Below the pieces are notes generated by a model. That model searched no databases and was not told the origin of the DNA. It worked only from the letters and a program-made list of their open reading frames with translations. The translations under genes were made by a program, and so were the position numbers. 64,000 bases of DNA from Hymenobacter chitinivorans DSM 11115. GTDB lineage: Bacteria; Bacteroidota; Bacteroidia; Cytophagales; Hymenobacteraceae. Where the stretch lies: positions 496,001 through 560,000 of the forward strand of contig NZ_PGFA01000004.1 of assembly GCF_002797555.1 (NCBI RefSeq). The letters are read 5' to 3'. Position 1 is the first letter of the stretch. The number at the start of each line of letters is the position of its first letter. This document shows, piece by piece, positions 24,292-31,915 of the stretch.

Positions 24292-25470
24292 ATGAATGCA
24301 TATATCGTAGCCGGTTACCGCACTGCCGTTGGCAAAGCCACCCGTGGCGGTTTCCGCTTCACCCGTCCCGACGATTTGGCCGCGGACGTAATCAAACACC
24401 TGGTGGCCTCCGTGCCCGCCCTCGACCCCACGCGCATCGACGACGTGATTGTGGGCAACGCCGTGCCGGAAGCCGAGCAGGGCCTGCAGATGGGCCGCCT
24501 GATTTCCTTGCTGGCCCTGCCCATGAACGTATCGGGCCTTATTGTGAATCGCTACTGCGGCTCGGGCGTGGAAACCATTGCCATGGCGGCTGGTAAAATT
24601 GCCGCTGGCATGGCCGACTGCATCGTGGCCGGTGGTACCGAAAGCATGAGCATGGTGCCCACGGTGGGCTGGAAGACGGTTCCCAACTACAACCTCTCCA
24701 AGAAGCACCCCGACTACTACCTGGGCATGGGCCTGACCGCCGAAGCCGTAGCCAACGACTACAAGATTTCCCGCGAAGACCAGGACGTATTCTCCTACAA
24801 CTCCCATCAGAAGGCCATCAAGGCTATTGAGGCCGGCAAGTTCAAGGAGCAGATTGTGCCGATTACGGTGGAGGAAACCTACCTCGACCAGGCTTCGGGC
24901 AAGAAGAAAACCCGCTCGTACGTAGTCGATACCGACGAAGGCCCCCGCGCCGATACCTCGGTAGAAGCCCTGGCTAAGCTGCGCCCCGTATTCGCCGCCA
25001 ACGGTACTGTTACGGCCGGCAACTCGTCCCAGACTTCCGACGGCGCGGCTTTCGTTATCGTCATGTCGGAGCGCATGGTGAAGGAGCTCAACCTGGAGCC
25101 CATTGCCCGCATGGTAACCTACGCCACCGAAGGCATTGACCCGCGCATCATGGGTATGGGCCCCATCAAGGCCGTGCCGAAAGCGCTGAAGCAGGCCGGC
25201 ATGAAGCTCGACGACATCGACCTGTTTGAGCTCAACGAGGCCTTTGCTTCCCAGTCCATTGCCGTCGTGCGGGAGCTGGGTATCGACGAAAGCAAGCTGA
25301 ACGTGAACGGCGGCGCCATTGCCCTGGGTCACCCGCTGGGCTGCTCGGGCGCCAAGCTCAGCATCCAGCTATTCCACGAGCTGCGGGCCCGCGGCCAGAA
25401 ATACGGCATGGTAACCGCCTGCGTGGGCGGCGGCCAGGGCGTAGCCGGCATTTACGAGCTGCTGAAGTAA
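24292..25470 (+). CDS. fadA: Acetyl-CoA C-acyltransferase (thiolase)
   Basis: Cleaves 3-ketoacyl-CoA with CoA to acetyl-CoA and a shortened acyl-CoA. The 392-aa protein has the nucleophile Cys in NRYCGSGVE (residue 89), NEAFASQ, the His of GHPLGCSGAK (residue 347) and the second Cys of ACVGGGQG (residue 377). It was probably co-transcribed with the bifunctional dehydrogenase before the S23 cassette entered between them. A large stem-loop follows its stop codon. Confidence 0.94.
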   Translation: MNAYIVAGYRTAVGKATRGGFRFTRPDDLAADVIKHLVASVPALDPTRIDDVIVGNAVPEAEQGLQMGRLISLLALPMNVSGLIVNRYCGSGVETIAMAAGKIAAGMADCIVAGGTESMSMVPTVGWKTVPNYNLSKKHPDYYLGMGLTAEAVANDYKISREDQDVFSYNSHQKAIKAIEAGKFKEQIVPITVEETYLDQASGKKKTRSYVVDTDEGPRADTSVEALAKLRPVFAANGTVTAGNSSQTSDGAAFVIVMSERMVKELNLEPIARMVTYATEGIDPRIMGMGPIKAVPKALKQAGMKLDDIDLFELNEAFASQSIAVVRELGIDESKLNVNGGAIALGHPLGCSGAKLSIQLFHELRARGQKYGMVTACVGGGQGVAGIYELLK

Positions 25471-25480
25471 CTCTCCGTAG

Positions 25481-25565
25481 CTTCGACCCGGGCCGGGTGC
25501 TGGTCGGAAAGCGTGGCAGCGCTTCTCCACCGGAAAACTCAGGCCGCGCCCGGCCCGAGTCGAAG
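25481..25565. repeat. Long stem-loop between the thiolase and YggL-like genes
   Basis: Arms 25481-25500 and 25546-25565 match at 18 of 20 positions (CTTCGACCCGGGCCGGGTGC and its near complement), with a smaller AAGCG/CGCTT stem inside. No T-run follows, so it may be an mRNA stability or attenuation element or a dispersed repeat. Confidence 0.6.
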
Positions 25566-25584
25566 TTCTTGTTTAGCTTAGGTC

Positions 25585-25908
25585 ATGAAAAAACGCCTGC
25601 GTAAGAAAACCCACCGCCAGGAATTCAAGGAATTCAGCTGGAACGTGTCCTACCGTCTCACCGACGACAAGCCCGACAGCTACCTGGATTTCTCGGATAT
25701 TCTGCTCGAGCAGATTGAAACCTTCGAGCTGATTATCGGCGGGGCTTTGGACGATTTTGCCGCTACGCCGGTCAAGCGCCTTTCCGAAGTCCAGGCCCGG
25801 GAAAAGCGCGACCAGCTCCAGCAGTGGCTGGCGGCCCGGCCCGAAGTAGCCGAGGCTACCAGCTCGGAACTGACCGACGCCTACTACGGCCCGTTTCGCG
25901 ACCAATAA
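25585..25908 (+). CDS. YggL (DUF469) family ribosome-associated protein
   Basis: A 107-aa protein resembling Escherichia coli YggL, which binds the 50S subunit. Shared features are the basic start (MKKRLRKKTHRQEFKEF), FSWNVSYRL, and the end segment LQQWLAARPEVAEATSSELTDAYYGP. The role is presumably linked to translation; it sits among fatty-acid genes probably by chance. An intrinsic terminator follows at 25918-25949. Confidence 0.8.
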   Translation: MKKRLRKKTHRQEFKEFSWNVSYRLTDDKPDSYLDFSDILLEQIETFELIIGGALDDFAATPVKRLSEVQAREKRDQLQQWLAARPEVAEATSSELTDAYYGPFRDQ

Positions 25909-25917
25909 GTGAATTGG

Positions 25918-25949
25918 GAAGCCTCAGTGCGCTGGGGCTTCTTTTTTTC
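25918..25949 (+). terminator. Intrinsic terminator of the YggL-like gene
   Basis: The arms GAAGCCTCAG and CTGGGGCTTC pair with minor mismatch and are followed by seven Ts. Confidence 0.82.
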
Positions 25950-25962
25950 GGGCAAAGTACGC

Positions 25963-25991
25963 TGCAAGCATAACATAATTACGTATATTTC
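25963..25991 (+). promoter_or_regulatory. Second candidate MarR operator, before acyl-CoA dehydrogenase
   Basis: Contains TGCAAGCATAACATA (25963-25977), identical to bases 20759-20773 upstream of marR. It is followed 6 bp later by TATATTTC (25984-25991), a -7-like box in nearly the same position as at the marR promoter. Confidence 0.65.
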
Positions 25992-26101
25992 GGTACGAAT
26001 GTATTCGGGCCTTTTTACGTTATAAATAGTAGGCAAGCCGAACACTTCGCCCTCAGACTTTCGACTTCAACACATTCCTTAACCCAACTCTCACCCTGGC
26101 C

Positions 26102-27889
26102 ATGGAAGTATCCAACAAGCTTGTAAAAGGCGGCGAATTCATCATCAAGGAAACCGACGCCCAAGACGTATTCACCCCCGCCGACTTCTCGGAGGAGCAG
26201 AACATGATGCACCAGACCGCGCTGGACTTCGTGGAAAAAGAAGTGCAGCCCCTGCTGGAGCGCCTCGATAACCACGAAGAAGGCCTGATGCGCGGCCTGA
26301 TGGAAAAAGCCGGCGAGCTGGGCCTGTTTGGGGTGAGCATCCCGGAGGAGTACGGCGGACTGAACATGGACTTCCCGACCTCGCTGCGCGTGACGGAAGG
26401 CGTGGGTGGTGGTCACTCGTTCCCGGTAGCTTTTGCCGCCCACACCGGCATTGCTATGCTGCCCATTCTGTACTTCGGCAACGACGAGCAAAAAGCCAAA
26501 TACCTGCCCGGCCTGACCAGCGGTGAGCTGATGGGGGCCTACTGCCTGACCGAGCCCGGCTCGGGCTCCGATGCCCTGGGTGCCAAAACCAAAGCCATCC
26601 TGACCGAAGACGGCGAGCATTACGTGCTCAACGGTCAGAAAATGTGGATTACCAACGGCGGTTTCGCCGACGTATTCGTGGTTTTCGCCCAGGTGGACGG
26701 TGACAAGTTCACCGGCTTCATCGTGGAGAAAGGCACGCCCGGCCTGAGCCTCGGCAACGAGGAGCACAAGATGGGCATCAAAGGTTCTTCCACGCGCCAG
26801 GTGTTCTTATCGGACGTGAAAGTGCCGAAGTCGGCCGTGCTGGGTGAAATCGGCAAGGGTCACCTCATTGCTTTCAACATTCTGAACATTGGCCGCATCA
26901 AGTTGGCTGCCGCTTGCCTGGGGGCTACCAAAATGGCTTCGACGCTGAGCATCAAGTATGCCAACGAGCGGGTGCAGTTCAAGATGCCGATTGCCAAGTT
27001 TGGCGCCATCAAGTACAAGCTGGCCCAGCAGGCCGTGCGGATTTACGCCGTGGAATCGGCCATCTACCGCGCCGGGATGGACATTGCCCGCATGGAGCAG
27101 GAGCTGCTGGCCAAAGGTCAGAGCCACAATGAAGCCCTGCTGGGCGCCGCCCGCGAGTTTGCCGTGGAGTGCGCCATTCTGAAAGTAGAGGGCTCGGAAG
27201 TGCTCGACTACGTGGTGGACGAGGGCGTGCAGGTGTACGGCGGTTACGGCTTCTCGGCCGACTACCCCATGGACCGGGCCTACCGGGATTCGCGCATCAA
27301 CCGCATCTTCGAAGGCACGAACGAAATTAACCGCATGCTGGCCGTTGACATGATCCTGAAGAAGGCCCTGAAAGGCGAGCTGGACCTAATGGGCCCCGCC
27401 CAGGCCGTGCAGCAGGAGCTGATGGCTATTCCGGACTTCAACGTCGAGGAAGAAACCGGCCTGTTTGCCGTGGAGAAAAAGACTATTGCCAAGCTGAAGA
27501 AGGCCATTCTGATGGTAGCTGGCACGGCCGTGCAGAAGTACATGAACTCCCTGGCCAAAGAGCAGGAAGTGTTGATGAACATTGCCGACATGGCTATCAA
27601 GGTCTACACCGCCGAAAGCACCATTCTGCGCGTGGAGAAAGAAGCCGGCGTGAAAGGTGAGGAGGCCGTAGCTCCCCAGATTGACATTGCCCGCATCTAC
27701 CTCTACGACACCGTGGACCAGGTAAATAAGTTCGGCAAAGACGCCATCGGCACCATGACCGAGGGCGACGAGCAGAAGCTGCTGGCTATGGGCTTGAAGC
27801 GCTTCACCAAGGCTGACCTCTACAATGCCAAGGAAGCCCGCCGCCGCGTAGCCGACGTGCTGATTGCCGCCAACGAGTACAGCTTCTAA
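26102..27889 (+). CDS. Acyl-CoA dehydrogenase
   Basis: An FAD enzyme that oxidises acyl-CoA to trans-2-enoyl-CoA, the first beta-oxidation step. The 595-aa protein has the FAD-binding strands YCLTEPGSGSDA and MWITNGGFADVF, then the catalytic Glu of RIFEGTNEINR (about residue 404). About 170 extra C-terminal residues follow, as in very-long-chain-type and FadE-like enzymes of Gram-positive and Bacteroidota species. A candidate MarR operator overlaps its promoter; the leader is about 100 nt. A terminator follows. Confidence 0.94.
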   Translation: MEVSNKLVKGGEFIIKETDAQDVFTPADFSEEQNMMHQTALDFVEKEVQPLLERLDNHEEGLMRGLMEKAGELGLFGVSIPEEYGGLNMDFPTSLRVTEGVGGGHSFPVAFAAHTGIAMLPILYFGNDEQKAKYLPGLTSGELMGAYCLTEPGSGSDALGAKTKAILTEDGEHYVLNGQKMWITNGGFADVFVVFAQVDGDKFTGFIVEKGTPGLSLGNEEHKMGIKGSSTRQVFLSDVKVPKSAVLGEIGKGHLIAFNILNIGRIKLAAACLGATKMASTLSIKYANERVQFKMPIAKFGAIKYKLAQQAVRIYAVESAIYRAGMDIARMEQELLAKGQSHNEALLGAAREFAVECAILKVEGSEVLDYVVDEGVQVYGGYGFSADYPMDRAYRDSRINRIFEGTNEINRMLAVDMILKKALKGELDLMGPAQAVQQELMAIPDFNVEEETGLFAVEKKTIAKLKKAILMVAGTAVQKYMNSLAKEQEVLMNIADMAIKVYTAESTILRVEKEAGVKGEEAVAPQIDIARIYLYDTVDQVNKFGKDAIGTMTEGDEQKLLAMGLKRFTKADLYNAKEARRRVADVLIAANEYSF

Positions 27890-27912
27890 GCAAGAAGTAG
27901 TTTGGTTGAATG

Positions 27913-27950
27913 AAAAAGGCCGCTCCTAAGCTAGGAGCGGCCTTTTTTTG
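27913..27950 (+). terminator. Intrinsic terminator of the acyl-CoA dehydrogenase gene
   Basis: The arms AAAGGCCGCTCCT and AGGAGCGGCCTTT with a 4-nt loop are followed by a T-run. Confidence 0.92.
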
Positions 27951-27974
27951 TTCAAGATTCGGAAATCAGCCAGG

Positions 27975-29567
27975 CTATTCGGCTCGGACGAAGTGTCTGG
28001 TGAAAATGAAGTCGGGGCCCTCGATGCGCAGGGTGTAGCTGCCCGGTCGCACGGTCTGCAAAGGAATCCGCACTTCACCGCCGGCTCGAACTGCTGGCAG
28101 GGTTAGTACCTCCCGGCCCAGCAGGTCGAACACCTGGAGCTTCAGGAGCTGGGTTTCCGATAGCTCGGGGAAGTGCAGCGTCAGGGTTTGAGCGGCGGGG
28201 TTGGGATACAGGGTAAGGCTGCCAGTCAGTGGGGCGCGGCTGCTCAAAGTCGGGGAATACACCAGGCCCGCAACGCCGAATGACTTGTTGCCGCTGCCAT
28301 CGGTCTGGGTGCCGGCTATTACCACCCGACCGTTTGGCTGTAGAGCCATAGCCACTGGGCTGAAGCCTGGTAGCGCGATGGTAGAAGTGGTAAAAGTGGG
28401 GGCAGTAGCTGAAAACCGGAAGATGCGGCAATCGTTGGTCGCCGTGCGAAGGCCAGCCAGAACTTCACCTGTAGCCAGCACGTCTAGGCCCAACACTGCG
28501 TTGGTGGTGCTACCTGTGGCGGCTTTCAGCAGGCCCTTCTTCCCAAACGACGTATCAAGCACGCCATCGGCAGTAAAGCGGGCTATAGCGATACTATCGT
28601 TTCTATCCAGTCCGGCCACTACAATCTTGTTATCAGACTGCAACAGCATTTTTCTCCAGGCGATTCTTTGGCCGCCAGCCGATGCGTTCAGAATGGTAAT
28701 ACCATTGGTGCCAAAGCCTGGGTCAGGCTGGCCAGTGCCCAGGTAGCGAACAATAGCGGCCCCATTCGGGCCCACGTAATTCTGGTTAGAAACAAGGTGC
28801 TCACCAGCTGTGAGCAAGCGGCCAGCGTTGTCAACAAGCGCAGTATATGCTATTTTCCTACTTCCTGATGTCGTATTACTGGTTTCGTTGCCGGTCACCG
28901 GGTAGTTGTGGACAAATGAGTTGTCGTAAGTGCCAGCCGCCGATATCCGCTCAATGGTAGTAAGTTCTATGTTGCCACCAACGTTAAGGCGGTAATTGAT
29001 GCTAAAGAACTTCCCGTCGGCCTGCAGGGCCAGTGCATTCACGTAGGTGTTCAGGCTGCCCGTGTTGGCATCATTGAGAAGCCGGCCGCTCGTGCCAAAG
29101 GAGTTGTCGAGAGCACCGCTAGGCTGGAAGCGGGCACAGGCTTTCTTCGCGGGACCAGTGGTAGAGGGCGAGGTAAGCATGGTGGCAAGCTGGCCACCGA
29201 CCAAGATGTTGCCATCGGGCTGTAGCAAGGGGGCCGTTGCCTGCGCCGAACTCACGGTAAAACTGGGGCTGTTACTAGTGAAGGAAGTCGTGGTGGTGCC
29301 ACCAGTGCCAAAAGTGAGGTCTGGCTGGCCGGTAGCCGTGAGCTGCGCCAGCCCAAACATTTTATTGTTCTCGCCCGCCACCAGTAGTTTACTACCGGGC
29401 AGCAGCGCAAGGCTGGTCACTACATCCGTATTTGCCGCCGTAGGAAAGACTATTGTGGTCTTTCCCGCCGTACCAAAAGTAGGGTCGAGGATGTAGGATT
29501 GCCCATAAGCCGCCCGCATGCCGCTGCACGTCAGAAGCGCGCACGTTAGGAGAGTAGAAGTGTGCAT
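27975..29567 (-). CDS. Secreted delta-60-repeat protein with T9SS sorting domain
   Basis: A 531-aa exported protein. A signal peptide (MHTSTLLTCALLTCSGMRAAYG) precedes delta-60-type repeats, about 50-60 residues each, with pairs such as LDPTFGTAGK, PDLTFGTGG, LDNSFGTSGR, PDPGFGTNG and LDTSFGKKG separated by LQPDGN/LQADGK segments; these likely fold as a beta-propeller. About 80 C-terminal residues (LTLYPNPAAQTL to RHFVRAE) are a type A T9SS sorting domain. The ATG at 29567 begins the signal peptide. Surface or released location is inferred; function unknown. Confidence 0.85.
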   Translation of the reverse strand: MHTSTLLTCALLTCSGMRAAYGQSYILDPTFGTAGKTTIVFPTAANTDVVTSLALLPGSKLLVAGENNKMFGLAQLTATGQPDLTFGTGGTTTTSFTSNSPSFTVSSAQATAPLLQPDGNILVGGQLATMLTSPSTTGPAKKACARFQPSGALDNSFGTSGRLLNDANTGSLNTYVNALALQADGKFFSINYRLNVGGNIELTTIERISAAGTYDNSFVHNYPVTGNETSNTTSGSRKIAYTALVDNAGRLLTAGEHLVSNQNYVGPNGAAIVRYLGTGQPDPGFGTNGITILNASAGGQRIAWRKMLLQSDNKIVVAGLDRNDSIAIARFTADGVLDTSFGKKGLLKAATGSTTNAVLGLDVLATGEVLAGLRTATNDCRIFRFSATAPTFTTSTIALPGFSPVAMALQPNGRVVIAGTQTDGSGNKSFGVAGLVYSPTLSSRAPLTGSLTLYPNPAAQTLTLHFPELSETQLLKLQVFDLLGREVLTLPAVRAGGEVRIPLQTVRPGSYTLRIEGPDFIFTRHFVRAE

Positions 29568-29711
29568 AAGCAGAATTGTTAGGTTGGGAAAAGGAGAATC
29601 ATAGCTGGCGGGCAGCAGCAACAGCTAACAGGGAGCAATACAATTAGGCCCTGTGAATGAGTGTATAGTAACTACGAACATACTTGTTCTCTGGGTAGAA
29701 GCTATGTAGAA

Positions 29712-29772
29712 GGTTGACTGGAGCACTACAGCTGTTTTGATTTCCTAAACAGCCGTAGTGCTCCGGTCAACC
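29712..29772. terminator. Long stem-loop downstream of the secreted-protein gene at 29781
   Basis: 26-bp arms at 29712-29737 and 29747-29772 with two mismatches and a 9-nt loop. It overlies the region just after the stop of the minus-strand gene at 29781 and could end transcription there. The stem is longer than a usual terminator. Confidence 0.65.
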
Positions 29773-29780
29773 AAAGTCTC

Positions 29781-31232
29781 TTACTTAACTACAATCTTGT
29801 TCAGCATCAACGCCGCCGACTTTTTGCTGGGCCGGCTTACCCCAATAATGGTTTTAGCGTCGAGCCAGCCGGTGAAGTCCTTCACGTAGGCCAGGTTCTG
29901 GTCACTGGCTACGCTCAGCCCCAGACCTTTGGGTGGCGACACCACACCGGTTTGCACGTTGACCTGGCGCACGTACAGGTCCGATTTGCCCTTGATTTTC
30001 TCCTGGGTCAGAATCTGCACGTCCGGCCCGAAAACGGCGGCCCGGAAACCGATACCAGTAAACGACTCGGTGGGCGGGGCTACCTGGTCTTTGGCAATGA
30101 TGCTGTGCCAAGTCGGGCTCTGAAATTCGTTGTAGCCGAACACGTGCAGCTCCCGGGCGTGCACCGGCGACTCGTCGCCGCCTTCCTCGTACTTTTTCTC
30201 GGCAATAACGACCAGCTGCTTTTCGCCGGTCAGCAGCAGTTCGGAGAGGTACACGTCTTCCAGGCGCTTGGCGCTGGTTTGAGCCGTCTTATTGACTTCG
30301 GCCAGGTACTCGGGGGTGAAGCGAAACTCGGGAGCAAACTTCATGTCGCCCTCGCCGGCGAAGTCAAACTTGACCACCTTCAGGCTGTAGTACTGCCCAC
30401 TTTCCCGCTCGGTGCAAATGGCGGCGGCGTACAAGGTGTTGTCGGGTTGCAGGCCAAACTTGGCGTCGAACACCGTCACGGCCTTGCCCCCAAATGAGCC
30501 GCCCACGGCTACCGACATGACTTTGGTCTCGGGCTTGTCGTTGAGGTAGCGGCGCACGGTGAGCTTCTTCATCTGGTCGCTGATGAGGGCCACGTACTGG
30601 GTGCCATCGTTGCCGACGTGGACGGTAGGGGAGAAGAAGTCGCCCAGGTCGTGAAAGTCGTAAGTGCGGTCCTTGAGCTTGGTCAGCTTCTGGTCGTACA
30701 CCGTGGCGCTGATAGCGCGGATCTGTACGTCGCGGGTGAGGTAGCGAAAGGCCACCAGCTTGGAGCCGTCCGGGGAAACGGCCACGCCGGGACGCCGGTC
30801 GCGGGCTGCCGCCTCGATAAGCTTTTTAGGCGCCGCTTTCTGGCCGTTGCGCAAATCAACCAGCACGGCCGACAGGTTCTGGTTGGCGTTATCTTTTTGG
30901 TGCAGCACTACGAAAGCCTGCTCCGAGCCGTGACCGAAGGCCTCCACGCTTTCCCCTTCGGCCACGGGAATGGCGGCCGTCCACTGCGGCTTCAGGTCGG
31001 CATCGTAGCGCTCCACGGCGTACTGCGTGGCCGACTTATGAGCCAGAATTACGAAGCCGCCGCCCGCCACGGGCAGCATTTTACGCGTGACTCGCTGGTT
31101 GTACCGGTCCTCGGCCTGTTCAGGTAAGTAGCTGAACGGTACCGACTTCACCTTTTGAGCTACAGCCGCCGCCGGAGCGGTCAGCAGGCCGAGCGCCAGG
31201 GCGCCAGCGGAAAGGAAAAATGTAAACCGCAC
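29781..31232 (-). CDS. Secreted protein of unknown function, beta-propeller-like
   Basis: Not recognised as a named family. The 483-aa protein has a signal peptide (MRFTFFLSAGALALGLLTAPAAAVAQ). The mature part is strand-rich with recurring patterns (FVILAHKSATQYAVERYD, AFVVLHQKDNANQNL, PGVAVSPDGSKLVAF) like WD40/TolB-type propellers. No C-terminal T9SS domain or lipobox is seen, so a periplasmic place is likely. A -7 box (TACCTTTG, minus strand 31286-31293) lies about 54 nt upstream of the start. A long stem-loop follows the stop. Confidence 0.72.
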   Translation of the reverse strand: MRFTFFLSAGALALGLLTAPAAAVAQKVKSVPFSYLPEQAEDRYNQRVTRKMLPVAGGGFVILAHKSATQYAVERYDADLKPQWTAAIPVAEGESVEAFGHGSEQAFVVLHQKDNANQNLSAVLVDLRNGQKAAPKKLIEAAARDRRPGVAVSPDGSKLVAFRYLTRDVQIRAISATVYDQKLTKLKDRTYDFHDLGDFFSPTVHVGNDGTQYVALISDQMKKLTVRRYLNDKPETKVMSVAVGGSFGGKAVTVFDAKFGLQPDNTLYAAAICTERESGQYYSLKVVKFDFAGEGDMKFAPEFRFTPEYLAEVNKTAQTSAKRLEDVYLSELLLTGEKQLVVIAEKKYEEGGDESPVHARELHVFGYNEFQSPTWHSIIAKDQVAPPTESFTGIGFRAAVFGPDVQILTQEKIKGKSDLYVRQVNVQTGVVSPPKGLGLSVASDQNLAYVKDFTGWLDAKTIIGVSRPSKKSAALMLNKIVVK

Positions 31233-31601
31233 GAAAAAAGACAGTTAAGGGTGAAAAGCTGCAATGAACAAAAAAATGTACTCTCCAAAGGTATCCATCT
31301 CCGGCCGCATCTCGTAAAGGCCACGCTCCCCAACGGCAACCGGCCTGGGTCATCATGATTTGTTCATGCTATCATAACGTTTTGATAGCCGTTTTCAAGG
31401 CGTAGCTCTCGTTACTTTGCCGAAAATAAGAAAGAGCGGCTGTTGAAGCGCCACGGGAAAATATTGTAGAATTCAAATACAATCATTGTCTCGGCTGAAC
31501 AACTCACCGGAGCAAAAAGGTGATTTTCTGCTCAGTTTTCTGTTGTTTTTGGCTCAAAATTTGCGGTGTCCGCGCCGCCTATTGACTAGCTCCCCAACAC
31601 T
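31233..31601. other. 369-bp intergenic region with divergent promoters
   Basis: No gene seen. It holds the -7 box TACCTTTG for the minus-strand gene at 31286-31293, a perfect 7-bp inverted repeat GCTATCA/TGATAGC (31368-31374, 31383-31389), and TTACTTTG at 31412-31419, a one-mismatch -7 box that may serve the plus-strand small gene. The stretch 31440-31560 is AT-rich with no clear structure. Confidence 0.5.
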
Positions 31602-31844
31602 ATGAAATTTCTACTCAAATTCGTTCTGCTCTTTGCCTTGATTGTCGTTGGTAAGTTGGCTAAAGAATCTGTTACGCCACTGGCCGCTACTACGAAGCGG
31701 GTGCAGCCCGAAGCTCCGGTGCAGGCGGCTTCTTTCTTCGCCCGACAGGTAAGGCTAGAAAATACTCCGCACGGTGGTGGCAGCCGATTGTGGCAGGCTA
31801 CGGCTCCTTCTACTACTTCCCGATCCGCGGAATCATTCGAGTAA
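31602..31844 (+). CDS. Small exported or membrane-anchored protein, unknown
   Basis: An 80-aa hypothetical protein. The N-terminus (MKFLLKFVLLFALIVVGKLAK) is a signal anchor or signal peptide. The remainder is polar with Ser, Thr, Pro and Arg and no motif. A proper intrinsic terminator after the stop and an ATG with a long upstream spacer support a real transcript. No homologue recognised. Confidence 0.6.
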   Translation: MKFLLKFVLLFALIVVGKLAKESVTPLAATTKRVQPEAPVQAASFFARQVRLENTPHGGGSRLWQATAPSTTSRSAESFE

Positions 31845-31851
31845 TATCGGC

Positions 31852-31879
31852 AGGCGACTTAACCAAGTCGCCTTTTTTA
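31852..31879 (+). terminator. Intrinsic terminator
   Basis: The arms AGGCGACTT and AAGTCGCCT enclose AACC and are followed by Ts. It also faces the 3' end of recG. Confidence 0.9.
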
Positions 31880-31915
31880 TGTCCAGTGCAAACGTTTGGA
31901 CCAACTTTAGTTTTC

